Shown piece by piece: positions 9,213-17,887 of a stretch of DNA of 64,000 nt. The position numbers and the translations under genes are program-made. Position 1 is the first letter of the stretch. Every line of letters begins with the position of its first letter. The notes beneath the pieces were generated by a model, which saw only the letters and a list, made by a program, of their open reading frames with translations, made no database searches and was not told the origin of the DNA. Location: contig BMTH01000004.1 of the NCBI GenBank assembly GCA_014649575.1, positions 310,001-374,000 on the forward strand. The letters are read 5' to 3'. The stretch is from Streptomyces griseoincarnatus. Its GTDB lineage: Bacteria > Actinomycetota > Actinomycetes > Streptomycetales > Streptomycetaceae.

Positions 9213-10232
9213 GTGAACGGCGACTGGCTTCTCCGCGGCCGCGACGGCCGCCTCACCGTCTATCTGAAATCGGACGACGCCGTCCTGTGCCGCGCGGAAA
9301 CAGCTCCCGGCGGCCCCTGGGAGCCCTTCCGCCGGGCCGGCGGCGACCTGGGGCTCCGGCAGGGACCCGCGGCCGTGGGACAGGGCGCGGACGGGTACGC
9401 GCATCTGGCCGCGTGGCGGCAGGCAGGGTCGGGGGAGTCCCGGCTGGTGCACTGCACGCACTTCCGCCCGCTGCTCGCCCCGCTCGACTGGTCCCCGGTC
9501 GGACACCCCAACGGCAAGGGCGACCGAACGGGCACGCCCGCCGTGGCCGTGGACGACCGAAGGCGCGCGTACGTCTTCGTGCGCAACGCGGGCGGCGGGG
9601 TCAGCCTGCTGGTGCAGAAGGAGCGGGGCGGCTGGTACCCCTGGCGGGACCTGAAGGGCTCCGGCGTCCAGGACCAACTGGTCGCCGTGAGCCGGGAGTC
9701 GGGCCTGGTCGAGGTCTACGCGTCCACGCCGGACCGGATCCTGCACTGGTGTCAGGAGGAGCCCGGCAGGACGCCCACCTCGGGCGAGACGGCGGACGTC
9801 GCCGCCCGCCCCGGCACCCTGCGCGGGCTGCGCACGTCCGCCGAGCGGACCACCCTCTTCTTCACCGACCAGGAAGGGGAGTTGTGCGCCTGGCGTCCCG
9901 GCGGCAAGCCGGTGCCGCTGCTCCGGGCGGCGGGCCCCGGCCCGGTCGCGGCGGTGCGCTGCGAGATAGACGGGCACGACTGCACGGTGCTGGCGCAGCG
10001 CTCGGCGAGCGGCCGGGTGGCGTTCGCGGCGTACCCCACGGAGCAGGAGCAGGCGGGCGCCTGGTGGACCGAGTCCGGCCCGCCCCTCCCGTCCACGGCG
10101 GAGGTCGCCCTGGCGGTCGACGCCCAGGGCACCCTGGTCGCGGCCACCCTCGACCCCGCGACGGCCACCCTCCGCGTCACCCGGCGCAAGGAGGAGGCGG
10201 GGCTGGCGCTGGAGGGGTGGCGGGAGGTCTGA
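9213..10232 (+). CDS. Tandem paralogue A, unknown function, possible beta-propeller
   Basis: I do not recognise a named family. The 339 residues are rich in short beta-prone units with recurring Trp/Tyr and Gly-Asp turns (GDWLLRGRDGRLTVYL, LDWSPVGHPNG, GWYPWRDLKG), a texture common in beta-propeller or lectin-like folds. There is no signal peptide or membrane segment, so it looks cytosolic. It is clearly paralogous along its whole length to the next gene (10429-11544): W(L)(L/T)RGxDGxLT, a shared LVH-DW core, and a GLAL-W ending. The GTG at 9213 follows a modest AAGG. Any role in the neighbouring cell-wall genes is speculation. Confidence 0.7.
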   Translation: MNGDWLLRGRDGRLTVYLKSDDAVLCRAETAPGGPWEPFRRAGGDLGLRQGPAAVGQGADGYAHLAAWRQAGSGESRLVHCTHFRPLLAPLDWSPVGHPNGKGDRTGTPAVAVDDRRRAYVFVRNAGGGVSLLVQKERGGWYPWRDLKGSGVQDQLVAVSRESGLVEVYASTPDRILHWCQEEPGRTPTSGETADVAARPGTLRGLRTSAERTTLFFTDQEGELCAWRPGGKPVPLLRAAGPGPVAAVRCEIDGHDCTVLAQRSASGRVAFAAYPTEQEQAGAWWTESGPPLPSTAEVALAVDAQGTLVAATLDPATATLRVTRRKEEAGLALEGWREV

Positions 10233-10355
10233 GCGCCTGGAGGGGCCGGCCCCGCAGCCCCCGCATCCCCGGACGGACCAGTTCCCCACGGAGGCCATGC
10301 GCCGAAGGGGCGCAGGCGGAGCCGACGGACGCACCAAGTACTACCGGTGAACCGT

Positions 10356-10370
10356 GCACATATGATGTGC
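10356..10370 (+). promoter_or_regulatory. Inverted repeat overlapping a -10-like TATGAT
   Basis: GCACAT and ATGTGC are separated by ATG, and TATGAT (10361-10366) lies inside the repeat. It is about 60 bases before the start of the second paralogue. No good -35 is visible at 16-18 bases upstream, so promoter activity is uncertain. The symmetry suggests a regulator site over the -10. Confidence 0.35.
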
Positions 10371-10428
10371 AAAATGCCGAGGTTCCGTGTCGGTGGCGCG
10401 GCGGGCTGCAGGAAGGTTTCACCAGGCG

Positions 10429-11544
10429 ATGGGGAAGAGGCCGACACGTCTCACGGGTACTCCCGGCAAGGGCGGGCGCAACACTGGTGAGCACTCCGGG
10501 CCCGCCGTCGGAGCGGCCAACGGGCAGTGGCTCACCCGGGGCAAGGACGGCAAGCTGACGCTGTACGCGCTCGCTCAGGACGGCGTGGTGCGCTGGTCGG
10601 AGACCAGCGTCGGAGGCCCGGACTGGACGGGCCCGCAGGTCGTCCCGGCCCCCGGCCTCACACATCTCACGGTGCTCCAGGGAGCCAACACCTACGTGCA
10701 CTTCCTCGGCCGCAGGGAACGCGTCGGCGCCGACGGCGCACGGAGCGCCGATCTCGTGCACGCCGTCCAGTACCAGACGGGCCTCGCCTTCTCCGACTGG
10801 CGTTCGCTCGGCAACCCGTACGCGGACGCCTCCGCCGCGCCTGCCGCACCGGCGGGGGCCGTCGCACGGGACGGCAGCGTGCACGTCGTCGTCCACGGCG
10901 ACCGGGGCGGACTGCGACTCCGGCGCGAGGCGCCGAACGGCAAATGGCGGAACTGGGAGGTGCTACCCGGAGGTGCCGTCCACCACCCGCCCGCGGCGAT
11001 CGCGCTGACCGACGGGCGCGTCGAGATGTGCGCCGCCGCGGAGACGGGCGTGCTGGTCTGGCGACAGGCCGAACCCGGCGGTGACTTCGCCGGTCCCCGC
11101 GCCTTCTCGCTGCAGCCGGAGCCCGGCACGGTGGCGGCTCTTGAGACGGGCCCCGGCCGCGCCACGTTCTTCTGGACGGACGCTGAGAGCGACGGCGCCA
11201 CGGCTTGGCGGGTCGGCGGCTGGCCGGCTGCCCTGGGCGGCACCCCGGCCGACCGTCCGTACGCGGCGCTCCGCACCACCATCGACGGCTACGACTGCGT
11301 CGTCCTCGCCTACCGCAGCCGTGGCGGTGCCGCCGTGCTCGGCACGGGTGGCGCCGAGCAGGAGGGCGACGGGTTCTGGTGGTACGAGCTGGCCGAGACA
11401 GGCCAGGGCGCCCCGGCCCTGACGCTGGACGGTCGGGGCCGTGTGGTGATGGCCCTGATCGGCGCCGACGGGCGGCCGCGGGTCGCCCGGCAGGGCGACG
11501 GCGAAGGCCTCGCGCTCACACGCTGGACCACGCTCGAGAGCTGA
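10429..11544 (+). CDS. Tandem paralogue B, unknown function, possible beta-propeller
   Basis: This 371-residue protein is homologous to the preceding gene product but has a basic N-terminal extension of about 30 residues (MGKRPTRLTGTPGKGGRN). Units such as NGQWLTRGKDGKLTLYAL, SDWRSLGNPY, GKWRNWEVLPGG and GFWWYELAETG repeat the Trp/Gly-rich pattern of paralogue A. No catalytic motif, signal peptide or TM helix is visible. ATG at 10429 is chosen with GGAAGG (10411-10416), slightly far at 12 bases. A GTG at 10387 is in frame but has no ribosome-binding site. It converges on the LCP gene with 30 bases between stops. Confidence 0.7.
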   Translation: MGKRPTRLTGTPGKGGRNTGEHSGPAVGAANGQWLTRGKDGKLTLYALAQDGVVRWSETSVGGPDWTGPQVVPAPGLTHLTVLQGANTYVHFLGRRERVGADGARSADLVHAVQYQTGLAFSDWRSLGNPYADASAAPAAPAGAVARDGSVHVVVHGDRGGLRLRREAPNGKWRNWEVLPGGAVHHPPAAIALTDGRVEMCAAAETGVLVWRQAEPGGDFAGPRAFSLQPEPGTVAALETGPGRATFFWTDAESDGATAWRVGGWPAALGGTPADRPYAALRTTIDGYDCVVLAYRSRGGAAVLGTGGAEQEGDGFWWYELAETGQGAPALTLDGRGRVVMALIGADGRPRVARQGDGEGLALTRWTTLES

Positions 11545-11574
11545 ACGGCCTCGCCGCCGGGACGCCGTGGAGGG

Positions 11575-12663
11575 TCACCCGCCCGTGGCAGGCGACTTCT
11601 TCGCGGACTCGGGGATGTCCGAGTCGGTGCGGACGGCCTCCCACAGCTGTTCGGCCTGGGGCTGGGCGGCCACGACACGGTTCGGGTCGACCTTGTCGTA
11701 CGCCACCGGGAGCATGATCGTTTCCATGGTGGAGGGGTCGACCCCGTTCATGCTGCGCGCGAACTCGGCCAGGCTGGTCAGCGAGGCCAGTTCGGCGTCG
11801 GTGGTCAGCGCCGACGTCAGAGTGTCGGCGATCTTGTAGGTCTTGGTGGGGCTGCCGAACAGGTCCTGCCGCTTCACCTCGGACAGCAGGGCCAGCATGA
11901 ACTGCTGCTGTAGGCCTATGCGGCCCAGGTCACTGCCGTCGCCGATGCCATGCCGGGTACGCACGAACGCCAGGGACTGGGTGCCGTCCAGCTTGTGAGT
12001 GCCGGCGCTCAGGTCCAGGCCGCTAGATTCATCCTTGATGGGCTCGTCGACGGTCACGGTCACGCCGCCGATCGCGTCGACCAGTCCCTTGAAACCGGCG
12101 AAGTCGATCTCCATGTAGTGGTCCATTCGGACACCGGACATCTTCTCCACCGTCTTGACCACGCAGGCCGGACCGGCCGTGGAGTAGACGGAGTTGAACA
12201 TGACGCGGTCGGCGGCGGGCAGGGTCGAGCCGTCCGACTTCGTGCATTCCGGGCGCGTGACGAGCGTGTCGCGCGGGATGCTCACGGCGACGGCCTCGCT
12301 CCGACCCTCAGGGATGTGTACGACCAGCGCGGTGTCCGACCGGGCGCCCGGCACGTTGCCGACGCCCAGTTCGCCGTTCTTGCCGGCGCGTGAGTCCGAG
12401 CCGAGGACCAGGAGGTTCTGCCCGGACGTGGGCAGTCTCTCCGGGCGGTCGTCCCCCAGCGCCTCGTCCAGGTCGAGGCCCGTGATGTTGCCGTTCAGGC
12501 CGCTGTAGACCCAGTAGCCCGTGCCGCCCGCGGCGAGGAGGAGTACCACCAGCGACAGCAGGACGATGCGGCCCCAGCGGCGGCGGGGCCGTTCGGACCT
12601 GCGGCGTCCGCCGCCGTCCTCCGGCTGGGCATGCCGAGACTCCGTGGTGGTGCTGTGTGCCAT
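11575..12663 (-). CDS. LytR-CpsA-Psr (LCP) family envelope glycopolymer transferase
   Basis: This 362-residue type II membrane protein has a basic cytoplasmic tail rich in Arg, one TM helix at about residues 29-50 (IVLLSLVVLLLAAGG), and an extracellular LCP domain. Core motifs include LLVLGSDSRAG, ARSDTALVVHI, VSIPRDT, MDHYMEIDFAGFKGLVDAIGGV, and FVRTRHGIGDGSDLGRIGLQQQ with the conserved Arg residues that bind polyprenyl pyrophosphate. LCP enzymes move teichoic-acid-like or other polymers from lipid carrier to peptidoglycan. It is divergent from the giant glycosyltransferase gene, which likely makes its substrate; that link is inferred from adjacency. It is distinctly less GC-rich in its promoter region. 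Confidence 0.92.
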   Translation of the reverse strand: MAHSTTTESRHAQPEDGGGRRRSERPRRRWGRIVLLSLVVLLLAAGGTGYWVYSGLNGNITGLDLDEALGDDRPERLPTSGQNLLVLGSDSRAGKNGELGVGNVPGARSDTALVVHIPEGRSEAVAVSIPRDTLVTRPECTKSDGSTLPAADRVMFNSVYSTAGPACVVKTVEKMSGVRMDHYMEIDFAGFKGLVDAIGGVTVTVDEPIKDESSGLDLSAGTHKLDGTQSLAFVRTRHGIGDGSDLGRIGLQQQFMLALLSEVKRQDLFGSPTKTYKIADTLTSALTTDAELASLTSLAEFARSMNGVDPSTMETIMLPVAYDKVDPNRVVAAQPQAEQLWEAVRTDSDIPESAKKSPATGG

Positions 12664-13024
12664 GTGTGCGGTTCCTCTCCTCGCGGGCTCCGCCCAGCGG
12701 AGTGGCAGGGCCCGGGTGGGGGGAGGACCGGCCCACTGATGCGATCACGTCAGAGGGAGAACTATAAACAGCGGTTCCTGCCGCGTGGCCAGTGGGGTTG
12801 TCCCGCATCAGGACGTTGAGTGCACGGTGAACCGGTCTTGACCTTGTTTAAGGTTGGCCTAAGATGTGCGCATCCTGTGACTACACGGTCAAGCGTTTTC
12901 ACAAGGTCGACAGGTGTCGGATCGGCGTGGCGGCAGTGTGTGCGTCGGCCGCGTGACGGGGTGGGCGTCCAGTGCGGGCTGCTGATGTCCGATGGGCGAA
13001 TTGTCTTGGTAGGAGTACGAGTTG
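12664..13024. other. 361-bp divergent intergenic region, LCP / glycosyltransferase
   Basis: This lower-GC region holds the promoter(s) for the LCP gene (minus) and the glycosyltransferase gene (plus). A clear HrdB-like promoter on the plus strand is listed separately. On the minus strand, GGAACC (12778-12773) and an AT-rich TTTATAG resemble parts of an ECF promoter, but no matching -10 was found. No small gene is convincing. Confidence 0.5.
12838..12865 (+). promoter_or_regulatory. Housekeeping-type promoter for the glycosyltransferase gene
   Basis: A -35 TTGACC (12838-12843), a 16-base spacer and a -10 TAAGAT (12860-12865) match the Streptomyces HrdB consensus well. The predicted start would give an untranslated leader of about 150 bases before the gene at 13025. 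Confidence 0.6.
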
Positions 13025-16000
13025 GTGGTTCGGCCGCGCCTGAGTGTCGTCGTGCCCTTTCAGGACGTCGAGGCCTATCTGGCCGAATGCCTGGAGTCGA
13101 TCGCACGCCAGTCGTTCCGCGACTTCGAGGTCGTCCTCGTGGACGACGGGTCCACGGACGGTTCGGTGCGGATAGCCGGCGACTTCTGCGCGGCCGACCC
13201 GCGCTTCCGGCTAGTGCGCCAGCACGCCCACGGCCCGGGCCACGCCCGTAACGTGGGGCTGCGCAACACCCACCCCGCGTCGGAGTTCCTGGCCTTCGTG
13301 GATGGTGACGATGTCATCCCCGAGTACGCCTACGAACTTCTCGTGCGCACCCTCGAGGAATCCGAGGCGGATTTCGTCTCGGGCAACGTGCAGATGATGA
13401 ACTCCACCAAGAAGTGGCAGTCGCCCCTGCACAAGAGCCCGATGCAGAAGAACCGCCGCGGCACGCACATCACGAAGTTCGATGCGCTGATCTACGACCG
13501 CACTGTCTGGAACAAGCTGTTCCGCCGCTCTTTCTGGGACGCCCGCGCCATCAGGTTCCCCGAAGGCGTGATGTATGAGGACTCGTGGGTGAACATGTAC
13601 GCCCACTTCAGCGCCACGAAGGTCGACGTCATATCGGACGTCGTCTACTTCTGGCGTCGCCGCGAGGGCGGTGCGGCGCCGTCCATCACCCAGCGCCACT
13701 CGGAGCTGTCGAACCTGCGCGACCGGGTCGCGGCGGTGAAGTCCGTCAGCCGCCTCCTCGGCGAGCAGGACGCCGAGGTGTACGCGCAGAGCAAGCGGAA
13801 GTACGACCTCGCCTGCCTGAAGTCGGACCTCATGCTGCACCTGAAGGTGCTGCCGGACGCCGACGAGGAGTACCGCGACTCGTTCGTGCAGTGGGCCAAC
13901 GAGTTCCTGGACGAGACCGATCTCACCATCATCGACGAACTGCCCGCGGACGCCCGCGTCAAGTGGCTGCTGGTGCGCGAGCGGTGTCTGGCCGAGCTCC
14001 TCGAGGTCATCGAGTTCGAGCGCCGCGGCGGTCCCATGCCGGTGCAGCGGCGGTTCCGGCGCTATCTGAACTACCCCTACCTCGGTGACAGGGCGGTGGG
14101 TCTGGACAAGAAGGCCTATCGGCTGGACAAAGAGTTGTCCCTCCATGGCGGTCTGTCGGACGCCCGGTGGGACGGTCAGGCCGACACGCTCGTGCTGTCA
14201 GGAACGGCCTACGTCCGCTTCATCAACGTGCACAAGAAGCACATGTCGGTCAAGGCGATCGCCCTGCGGAACAAGAAGCAGGGCCGCATGCTGGTCACCC
14301 CGGCGAAGACGGTCTATGCGCCGCGTGCCACCGAGGACAGCAAGCAGAATCGTTACTGCTACGACTGGGCCGGATTCGAGTCGCGGATCGACACCACGCG
14401 TCTCAAGCGCAAGGGCCAGTGGGTCGAGGGCACCTGGGACGTGGCCGCCGGCGTGCTCAGCCGCGGACTCTTCCGCTACCGGGGCATCGACCGTGGGGGC
14501 GCGGGCTCCGCCGCCAACCCGCCCTACCGGTACGTGGACAAGAACACGCGGGTCCTTCCGGTCTTCGTCCAGGGCAAGCTCAAGCTCCGCGTCGAGGTCG
14601 TGCGCTGCCGCATCACCCAGCACCGCCTCGTGGGCGACCAGCTGGAGCTGCGCGGCGTCTACCTCGGCCCCAAGGTGCCGGAATGGGGCAAGTTCCGCGT
14701 CACCAGCCTGAACGGAGCCGGCCGGCACGACGCCCGGGTGTCCTTCACGCCCGGCGGCGACGGGTGGTGCACCTTCTCCACCAGGGTCCCGCTCAGCAGC
14801 CTCGTGCCGAAGTCCCGTGCGCACGCCGCGACGGACGCGGACGTCCCGCAGTCCTGGGGTATGGGCAGCAACGGGTGGAAGACGACCTTCCATGTCGAGG
14901 GCCGCAAGATGACCATGTACCCGGTCATGGCGGAGGAGGCGACCGACGGGCACTACCGCATGCCCGCGTCGCTCCAGACCGGGGAGGGCGACCGCGAGGT
15001 CGTCGTCCACCGCAACGGGTCCGGGTATCTCGTGCTCTTCGAGCGCGCCACCCTGCCCGTCGCGACGCTGTGCGAATGGCACGAGGACGGATCGCTGGAA
15101 ATCCGGGGCCGCTACACGGCGGCCGACCGGCTGGCCGAGGACCAGTACCGGGCCGCACACATAGTGGTCCGTTCGCGTGCGCACGGTGCGGAGCGCGCCG
15201 TGCCGCTGACCTGGAACGGCTACGAGTTCCGCTCCGTGCTGACGCCCGCCGCCATGCAGACCCTGGCCGGGGACATCCCGTTGGCGTCCGGGCGGTGGGA
15301 CTTCTTCCTGCGCCGCCAGGATCTGTCCGCCGTGGCGCGCGAGGACCGCCTCGAGGACCTCATGGTGAAGATCGACCAGGACCTCGTCAGGTCCTTCCCG
15401 CTGGAGTACGAGCGCAGCGAACGCCGCTATGAGATGCAAGCCGAGGCCTGGGACAGGCTGTCGTTGCTCGTCCACTCGGCGATGCCCGACCACGCCCGCG
15501 GTCCGTACCGGCAGAAGCTGCTGCGCACCAAGGCCTACCCCGACGCCCGCCGACAGCCGGTGCGCGACGCCGTGCTGTTCGACGCCTTCAAGGGCACCCA
15601 GTACTCCGACAGTCCCCGTGCCCTGCACGAGGAACTCGTGCGCCGCCGCGTCGGCCTCGAACACCTGTGGGTGGTGCGCGACGACCAAGTGCAGGTGCCG
15701 CCCACGGCGACGCCCGTCCGCATGTGGTCGCCGGAGTGGTACGAGGCCCTGGCCACCAGCCGGTACGTCGTCGCCAACAACCACCTCCCGGACTGGTTCA
15801 AGAAGCGGGACGGCCAGGTCGTCGTGCAGACGTGGCACGGTACGCCCCTCAAGAAGATCGGCCACGACATCGAGTCGATCCACTTCGCCGACCAGCGCTA
15901 CCTGGAGCGCGTGGAGAAGGAGGTGCAGAACTGGGACATGCTCGTGTCGCCCAACAGCTTCTCCACCCCGATCCTCAAGCGGGCCTTCGGCTTCCCCGGC

Positions 16001-16861
16001 GAGATGGTGGAGAGCGGCTACCCGCGCAACGACATTCTGCGCCGGCCCGGCATGGAGGCGAAGGAGCAGCAGATCCGCCGGAGGATCGGTCTGCCGAAGG
16101 GCAAGCGGGTCGTGCTGTACGCACCGACCTGGCGCGACGACCAGTTCTACGCGCCCGGCAAGTACAAGCTCGACTTCCGGATCGACCTGGAGGCCGCGCG
16201 TGAGCAGCTCGGGCCCGACCACGTCCTGATGGTGCGCCGCCACCCCAACGTGGTGGACCCGGTCCCGGGCGCGGGTGACGGCTTCGTCTTCGACGTCTCC
16301 GACTACCCCGACATGGCCGATCTGTCGCTCATCACCGACGTGATGATCACGGACTACTCCTCCCTGATGTTCGACTACGTCAACACGGGGCGGCCCATCC
16401 TGTTCTTCACCTACGACCTGGACCACTACCGCGACACACTGCGCGGCTTCTACTTCGACTTCGAGAGCAGCGCCCCCGGACCGCTCCTCTACACGTCCGA
16501 GGAACTGGTTGCGGCCATCCGCGACATCGACCGTATCCAGGACTTCTACGCCGAGCGGTACGAGTGGTTCCAGCGCGAGTTCTGCGACCTGGACGACGGG
16601 TACGCCGCCGCGCGGCTCGCGGACCGGATGCTCGTCGCGGGCGGAGACCTACGGTCCGAGGCGGCGCGGGCGCCCGCGGTCGGCACCGTCGACGTGCGGC
16701 AGGCGGGGCGTCCGATGACTCCCGTGCAGCGGGGCAAGCCGCAGTGGTTCACCGGGCGGCATCCGTCGACGGGTCTGATGGGGGCGGTACCCTCCCAGTC
16801 CTCTCCGGGGCAGCACACCCCGCCCGCCGACGACCGGAATCACCAAGGCGTGATCGTGTGA
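13025..16861 (+). CDS. GT2 glycosyltransferase - CDP-glycerol glycerophosphotransferase fusion
   Basis: This very large 1278-residue cytoplasmic-face enzyme is predicted to build a wall-teichoic-acid-like polymer. Residues about 6-110 are a GT-A (GT2) domain: LSVVVPFQDVEAYL, VDDGSTDGS, and FVDGDDVIPE as the DXD-type metal site. A long middle region of about 750 residues is poorly characterised and beta-rich. The C-terminal region, about 870-1220, is a Glyphos_transf (TagF/TagB) domain with QTWHGTPLKKIGHD, YAPTWRDDQF, RRHPNVVDP and TDYSSLMFDYVNTGRP. There are no TM segments. AGGAG (13011-13015) serves GTG at 13025 or the in-frame TTG at 13022; GTG is preferred. The last 60 residues look disordered. 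It is divergent from the LCP gene. Confidence 0.93.
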   Translation: MVRPRLSVVVPFQDVEAYLAECLESIARQSFRDFEVVLVDDGSTDGSVRIAGDFCAADPRFRLVRQHAHGPGHARNVGLRNTHPASEFLAFVDGDDVIPEYAYELLVRTLEESEADFVSGNVQMMNSTKKWQSPLHKSPMQKNRRGTHITKFDALIYDRTVWNKLFRRSFWDARAIRFPEGVMYEDSWVNMYAHFSATKVDVISDVVYFWRRREGGAAPSITQRHSELSNLRDRVAAVKSVSRLLGEQDAEVYAQSKRKYDLACLKSDLMLHLKVLPDADEEYRDSFVQWANEFLDETDLTIIDELPADARVKWLLVRERCLAELLEVIEFERRGGPMPVQRRFRRYLNYPYLGDRAVGLDKKAYRLDKELSLHGGLSDARWDGQADTLVLSGTAYVRFINVHKKHMSVKAIALRNKKQGRMLVTPAKTVYAPRATEDSKQNRYCYDWAGFESRIDTTRLKRKGQWVEGTWDVAAGVLSRGLFRYRGIDRGGAGSAANPPYRYVDKNTRVLPVFVQGKLKLRVEVVRCRITQHRLVGDQLELRGVYLGPKVPEWGKFRVTSLNGAGRHDARVSFTPGGDGWCTFSTRVPLSSLVPKSRAHAATDADVPQSWGMGSNGWKTTFHVEGRKMTMYPVMAEEATDGHYRMPASLQTGEGDREVVVHRNGSGYLVLFERATLPVATLCEWHEDGSLEIRGRYTAADRLAEDQYRAAHIVVRSRAHGAERAVPLTWNGYEFRSVLTPAAMQTLAGDIPLASGRWDFFLRRQDLSAVAREDRLEDLMVKIDQDLVRSFPLEYERSERRYEMQAEAWDRLSLLVHSAMPDHARGPYRQKLLRTKAYPDARRQPVRDAVLFDAFKGTQYSDSPRALHEELVRRRVGLEHLWVVRDDQVQVPPTATPVRMWSPEWYEALATSRYVVANNHLPDWFKKRDGQVVVQTWHGTPLKKIGHDIESIHFADQRYLERVEKEVQNWDMLVSPNSFSTPILKRAFGFPGEMVESGYPRNDILRRPGMEAKEQQIRRRIGLPKGKRVVLYAPTWRDDQFYAPGKYKLDFRIDLEAAREQLGPDHVLMVRRHPNVVDPVPGAGDGFVFDVSDYPDMADLSLITDVMITDYSSLMFDYVNTGRPILFFTYDLDHYRDTLRGFYFDFESSAPGPLLYTSEELVAAIRDIDRIQDFYAERYEWFQREFCDLDDGYAAARLADRMLVAGGDLRSEAARAPAVGTVDVRQAGRPMTPVQRGKPQWFTGRHPSTGLMGAVPSQSSPGQHTPPADDRNHQGVIV

Positions 16862-16923
16862 CCCCGACGGCTCCGCTCGGTGCCGTATTCGGCGGGCCGG
16901 GCGGCAGTCACCGCCGCGCCGCC

Positions 16924-17817
16924 TCAGCCGACGCGGCTGTCGACCTGGATCACCAGGGCCCGGTGGTCGGAGACGCCTGTGTCGATGACCCGGCACCCGG
17001 TGCGGGGCAGCCCGGTGAAGAGGTAGTCCAGCTTGTGCCGCGAGTCGTGGGTCGCCCGGGCCGATCCCTCGTCGCACTCCCGATGTGTGCCGTACGGCCG
17101 TTCCGGCCAGACCCAGGAGTCCGGGTTGTGTTCCCCGGGCGGGTCCACGTTGAGGTCGCCGCCGTACACGGTCCGCCGCTCGGGCACCGCGTCCGCCAGA
17201 GCCGCCAGCTGATCACTGCGGAAGTCCCGCTCCGCAGGCGGGTGTTCGCCCCCGTGCGGGGTGAGATGGGCGGTGCACACCGTGACGTTGTACGCCGCGA
17301 CGAACGCACAGAGGATGCCGCGCTGCACCCCGGTATCCGGCTGCGGCGAGGACACCGCGCGCACGTCCGTCAGCGGGTACGCCGACAGCAGGGCGTAGCC
17401 GGCGTCCCCTCGGCCGGACGCACCGCAGCGGACCGTGGATCGGTGCCCTTCGGAATCTCGCCGCGTGTAGGGCTGGAACGCCGAGTGCCACGACGGCCCG
17501 AGGACGTCGCGCACCGCCTCCACATCGGCCGCGCAGGTCTCCTGCAGCAACATCACCCGGGCGCCGGACTCGGTGGCGAGCCGTTCCATCTGCTCCCGCT
17601 TGGCGTCGCTGTCGCCCGTTCCCGCGCAGTTCCACCGGGGCACCCCGCACATGTTCCAGGTGGCCACGGTGAGAGGACCGGCCTCGGTGAGAGAGGGGGC
17701 CGTCCCGGTCCGCCCGTCTCCCGACATGGCGAGCCCCGCCAGGGCGACCGCCGGCAAGAGGGCGGCGAGCAGTCGCCGTCCCGGCGCGCGGAACACGGGA
17801 GCGGGGCGTCGGAGCAT
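16924..17817 (-). CDS. Secreted endonuclease/exonuclease/phosphatase-family protein
   Basis: This 297-residue exported protein has an N-terminal signal (MLRRPAPVFRAPGRRLLAALLPAVALAG) and an EEP (DNase I-like) fold. Catalytic markers are VATWNMCG (Asn), MLLQETCA (Glu), AHLTPHGG, YGGDLNVDP (Asp/Asn), KLDYLF and the closing SDHRALVI. It probably cleaves phosphodiesters outside the cell: nucleic acid, or possibly phospho-polymers or lipid headgroups. ATG at 17817 gives a clean signal peptide; upstream in-frame starts would bury it. It is convergent with the big transferase gene (62 bases between stops) and divergent from the Asp2-like gene at 17888. Confidence 0.85.
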   Translation of the reverse strand: MLRRPAPVFRAPGRRLLAALLPAVALAGLAMSGDGRTGTAPSLTEAGPLTVATWNMCGVPRWNCAGTGDSDAKREQMERLATESGARVMLLQETCAADVEAVRDVLGPSWHSAFQPYTRRDSEGHRSTVRCGASGRGDAGYALLSAYPLTDVRAVSSPQPDTGVQRGILCAFVAAYNVTVCTAHLTPHGGEHPPAERDFRSDQLAALADAVPERRTVYGGDLNVDPPGEHNPDSWVWPERPYGTHRECDEGSARATHDSRHKLDYLFTGLPRTGCRVIDTGVSDHRALVIQVDSRVG

Positions 17818-17887
17818 CCCGCCATCATGACCGATCCACCCATGACCAGCCAAAACACGCAGCATCCCTGAAAGTGGAGTCCGTACC

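Noticed and set aside
10241..10260. GGGGCCGGCCCC as a terminator
   Set aside because: It is a gapless palindrome with no loop, so it cannot form a normal hairpin.
12773..12778. GGAACC on the minus strand before the LCP gene as an ECF sigma -35
   Set aside because: No matching -10 (GTC/GTT type) is present at 15-17 bases, so the case is too weak to list as a promoter.
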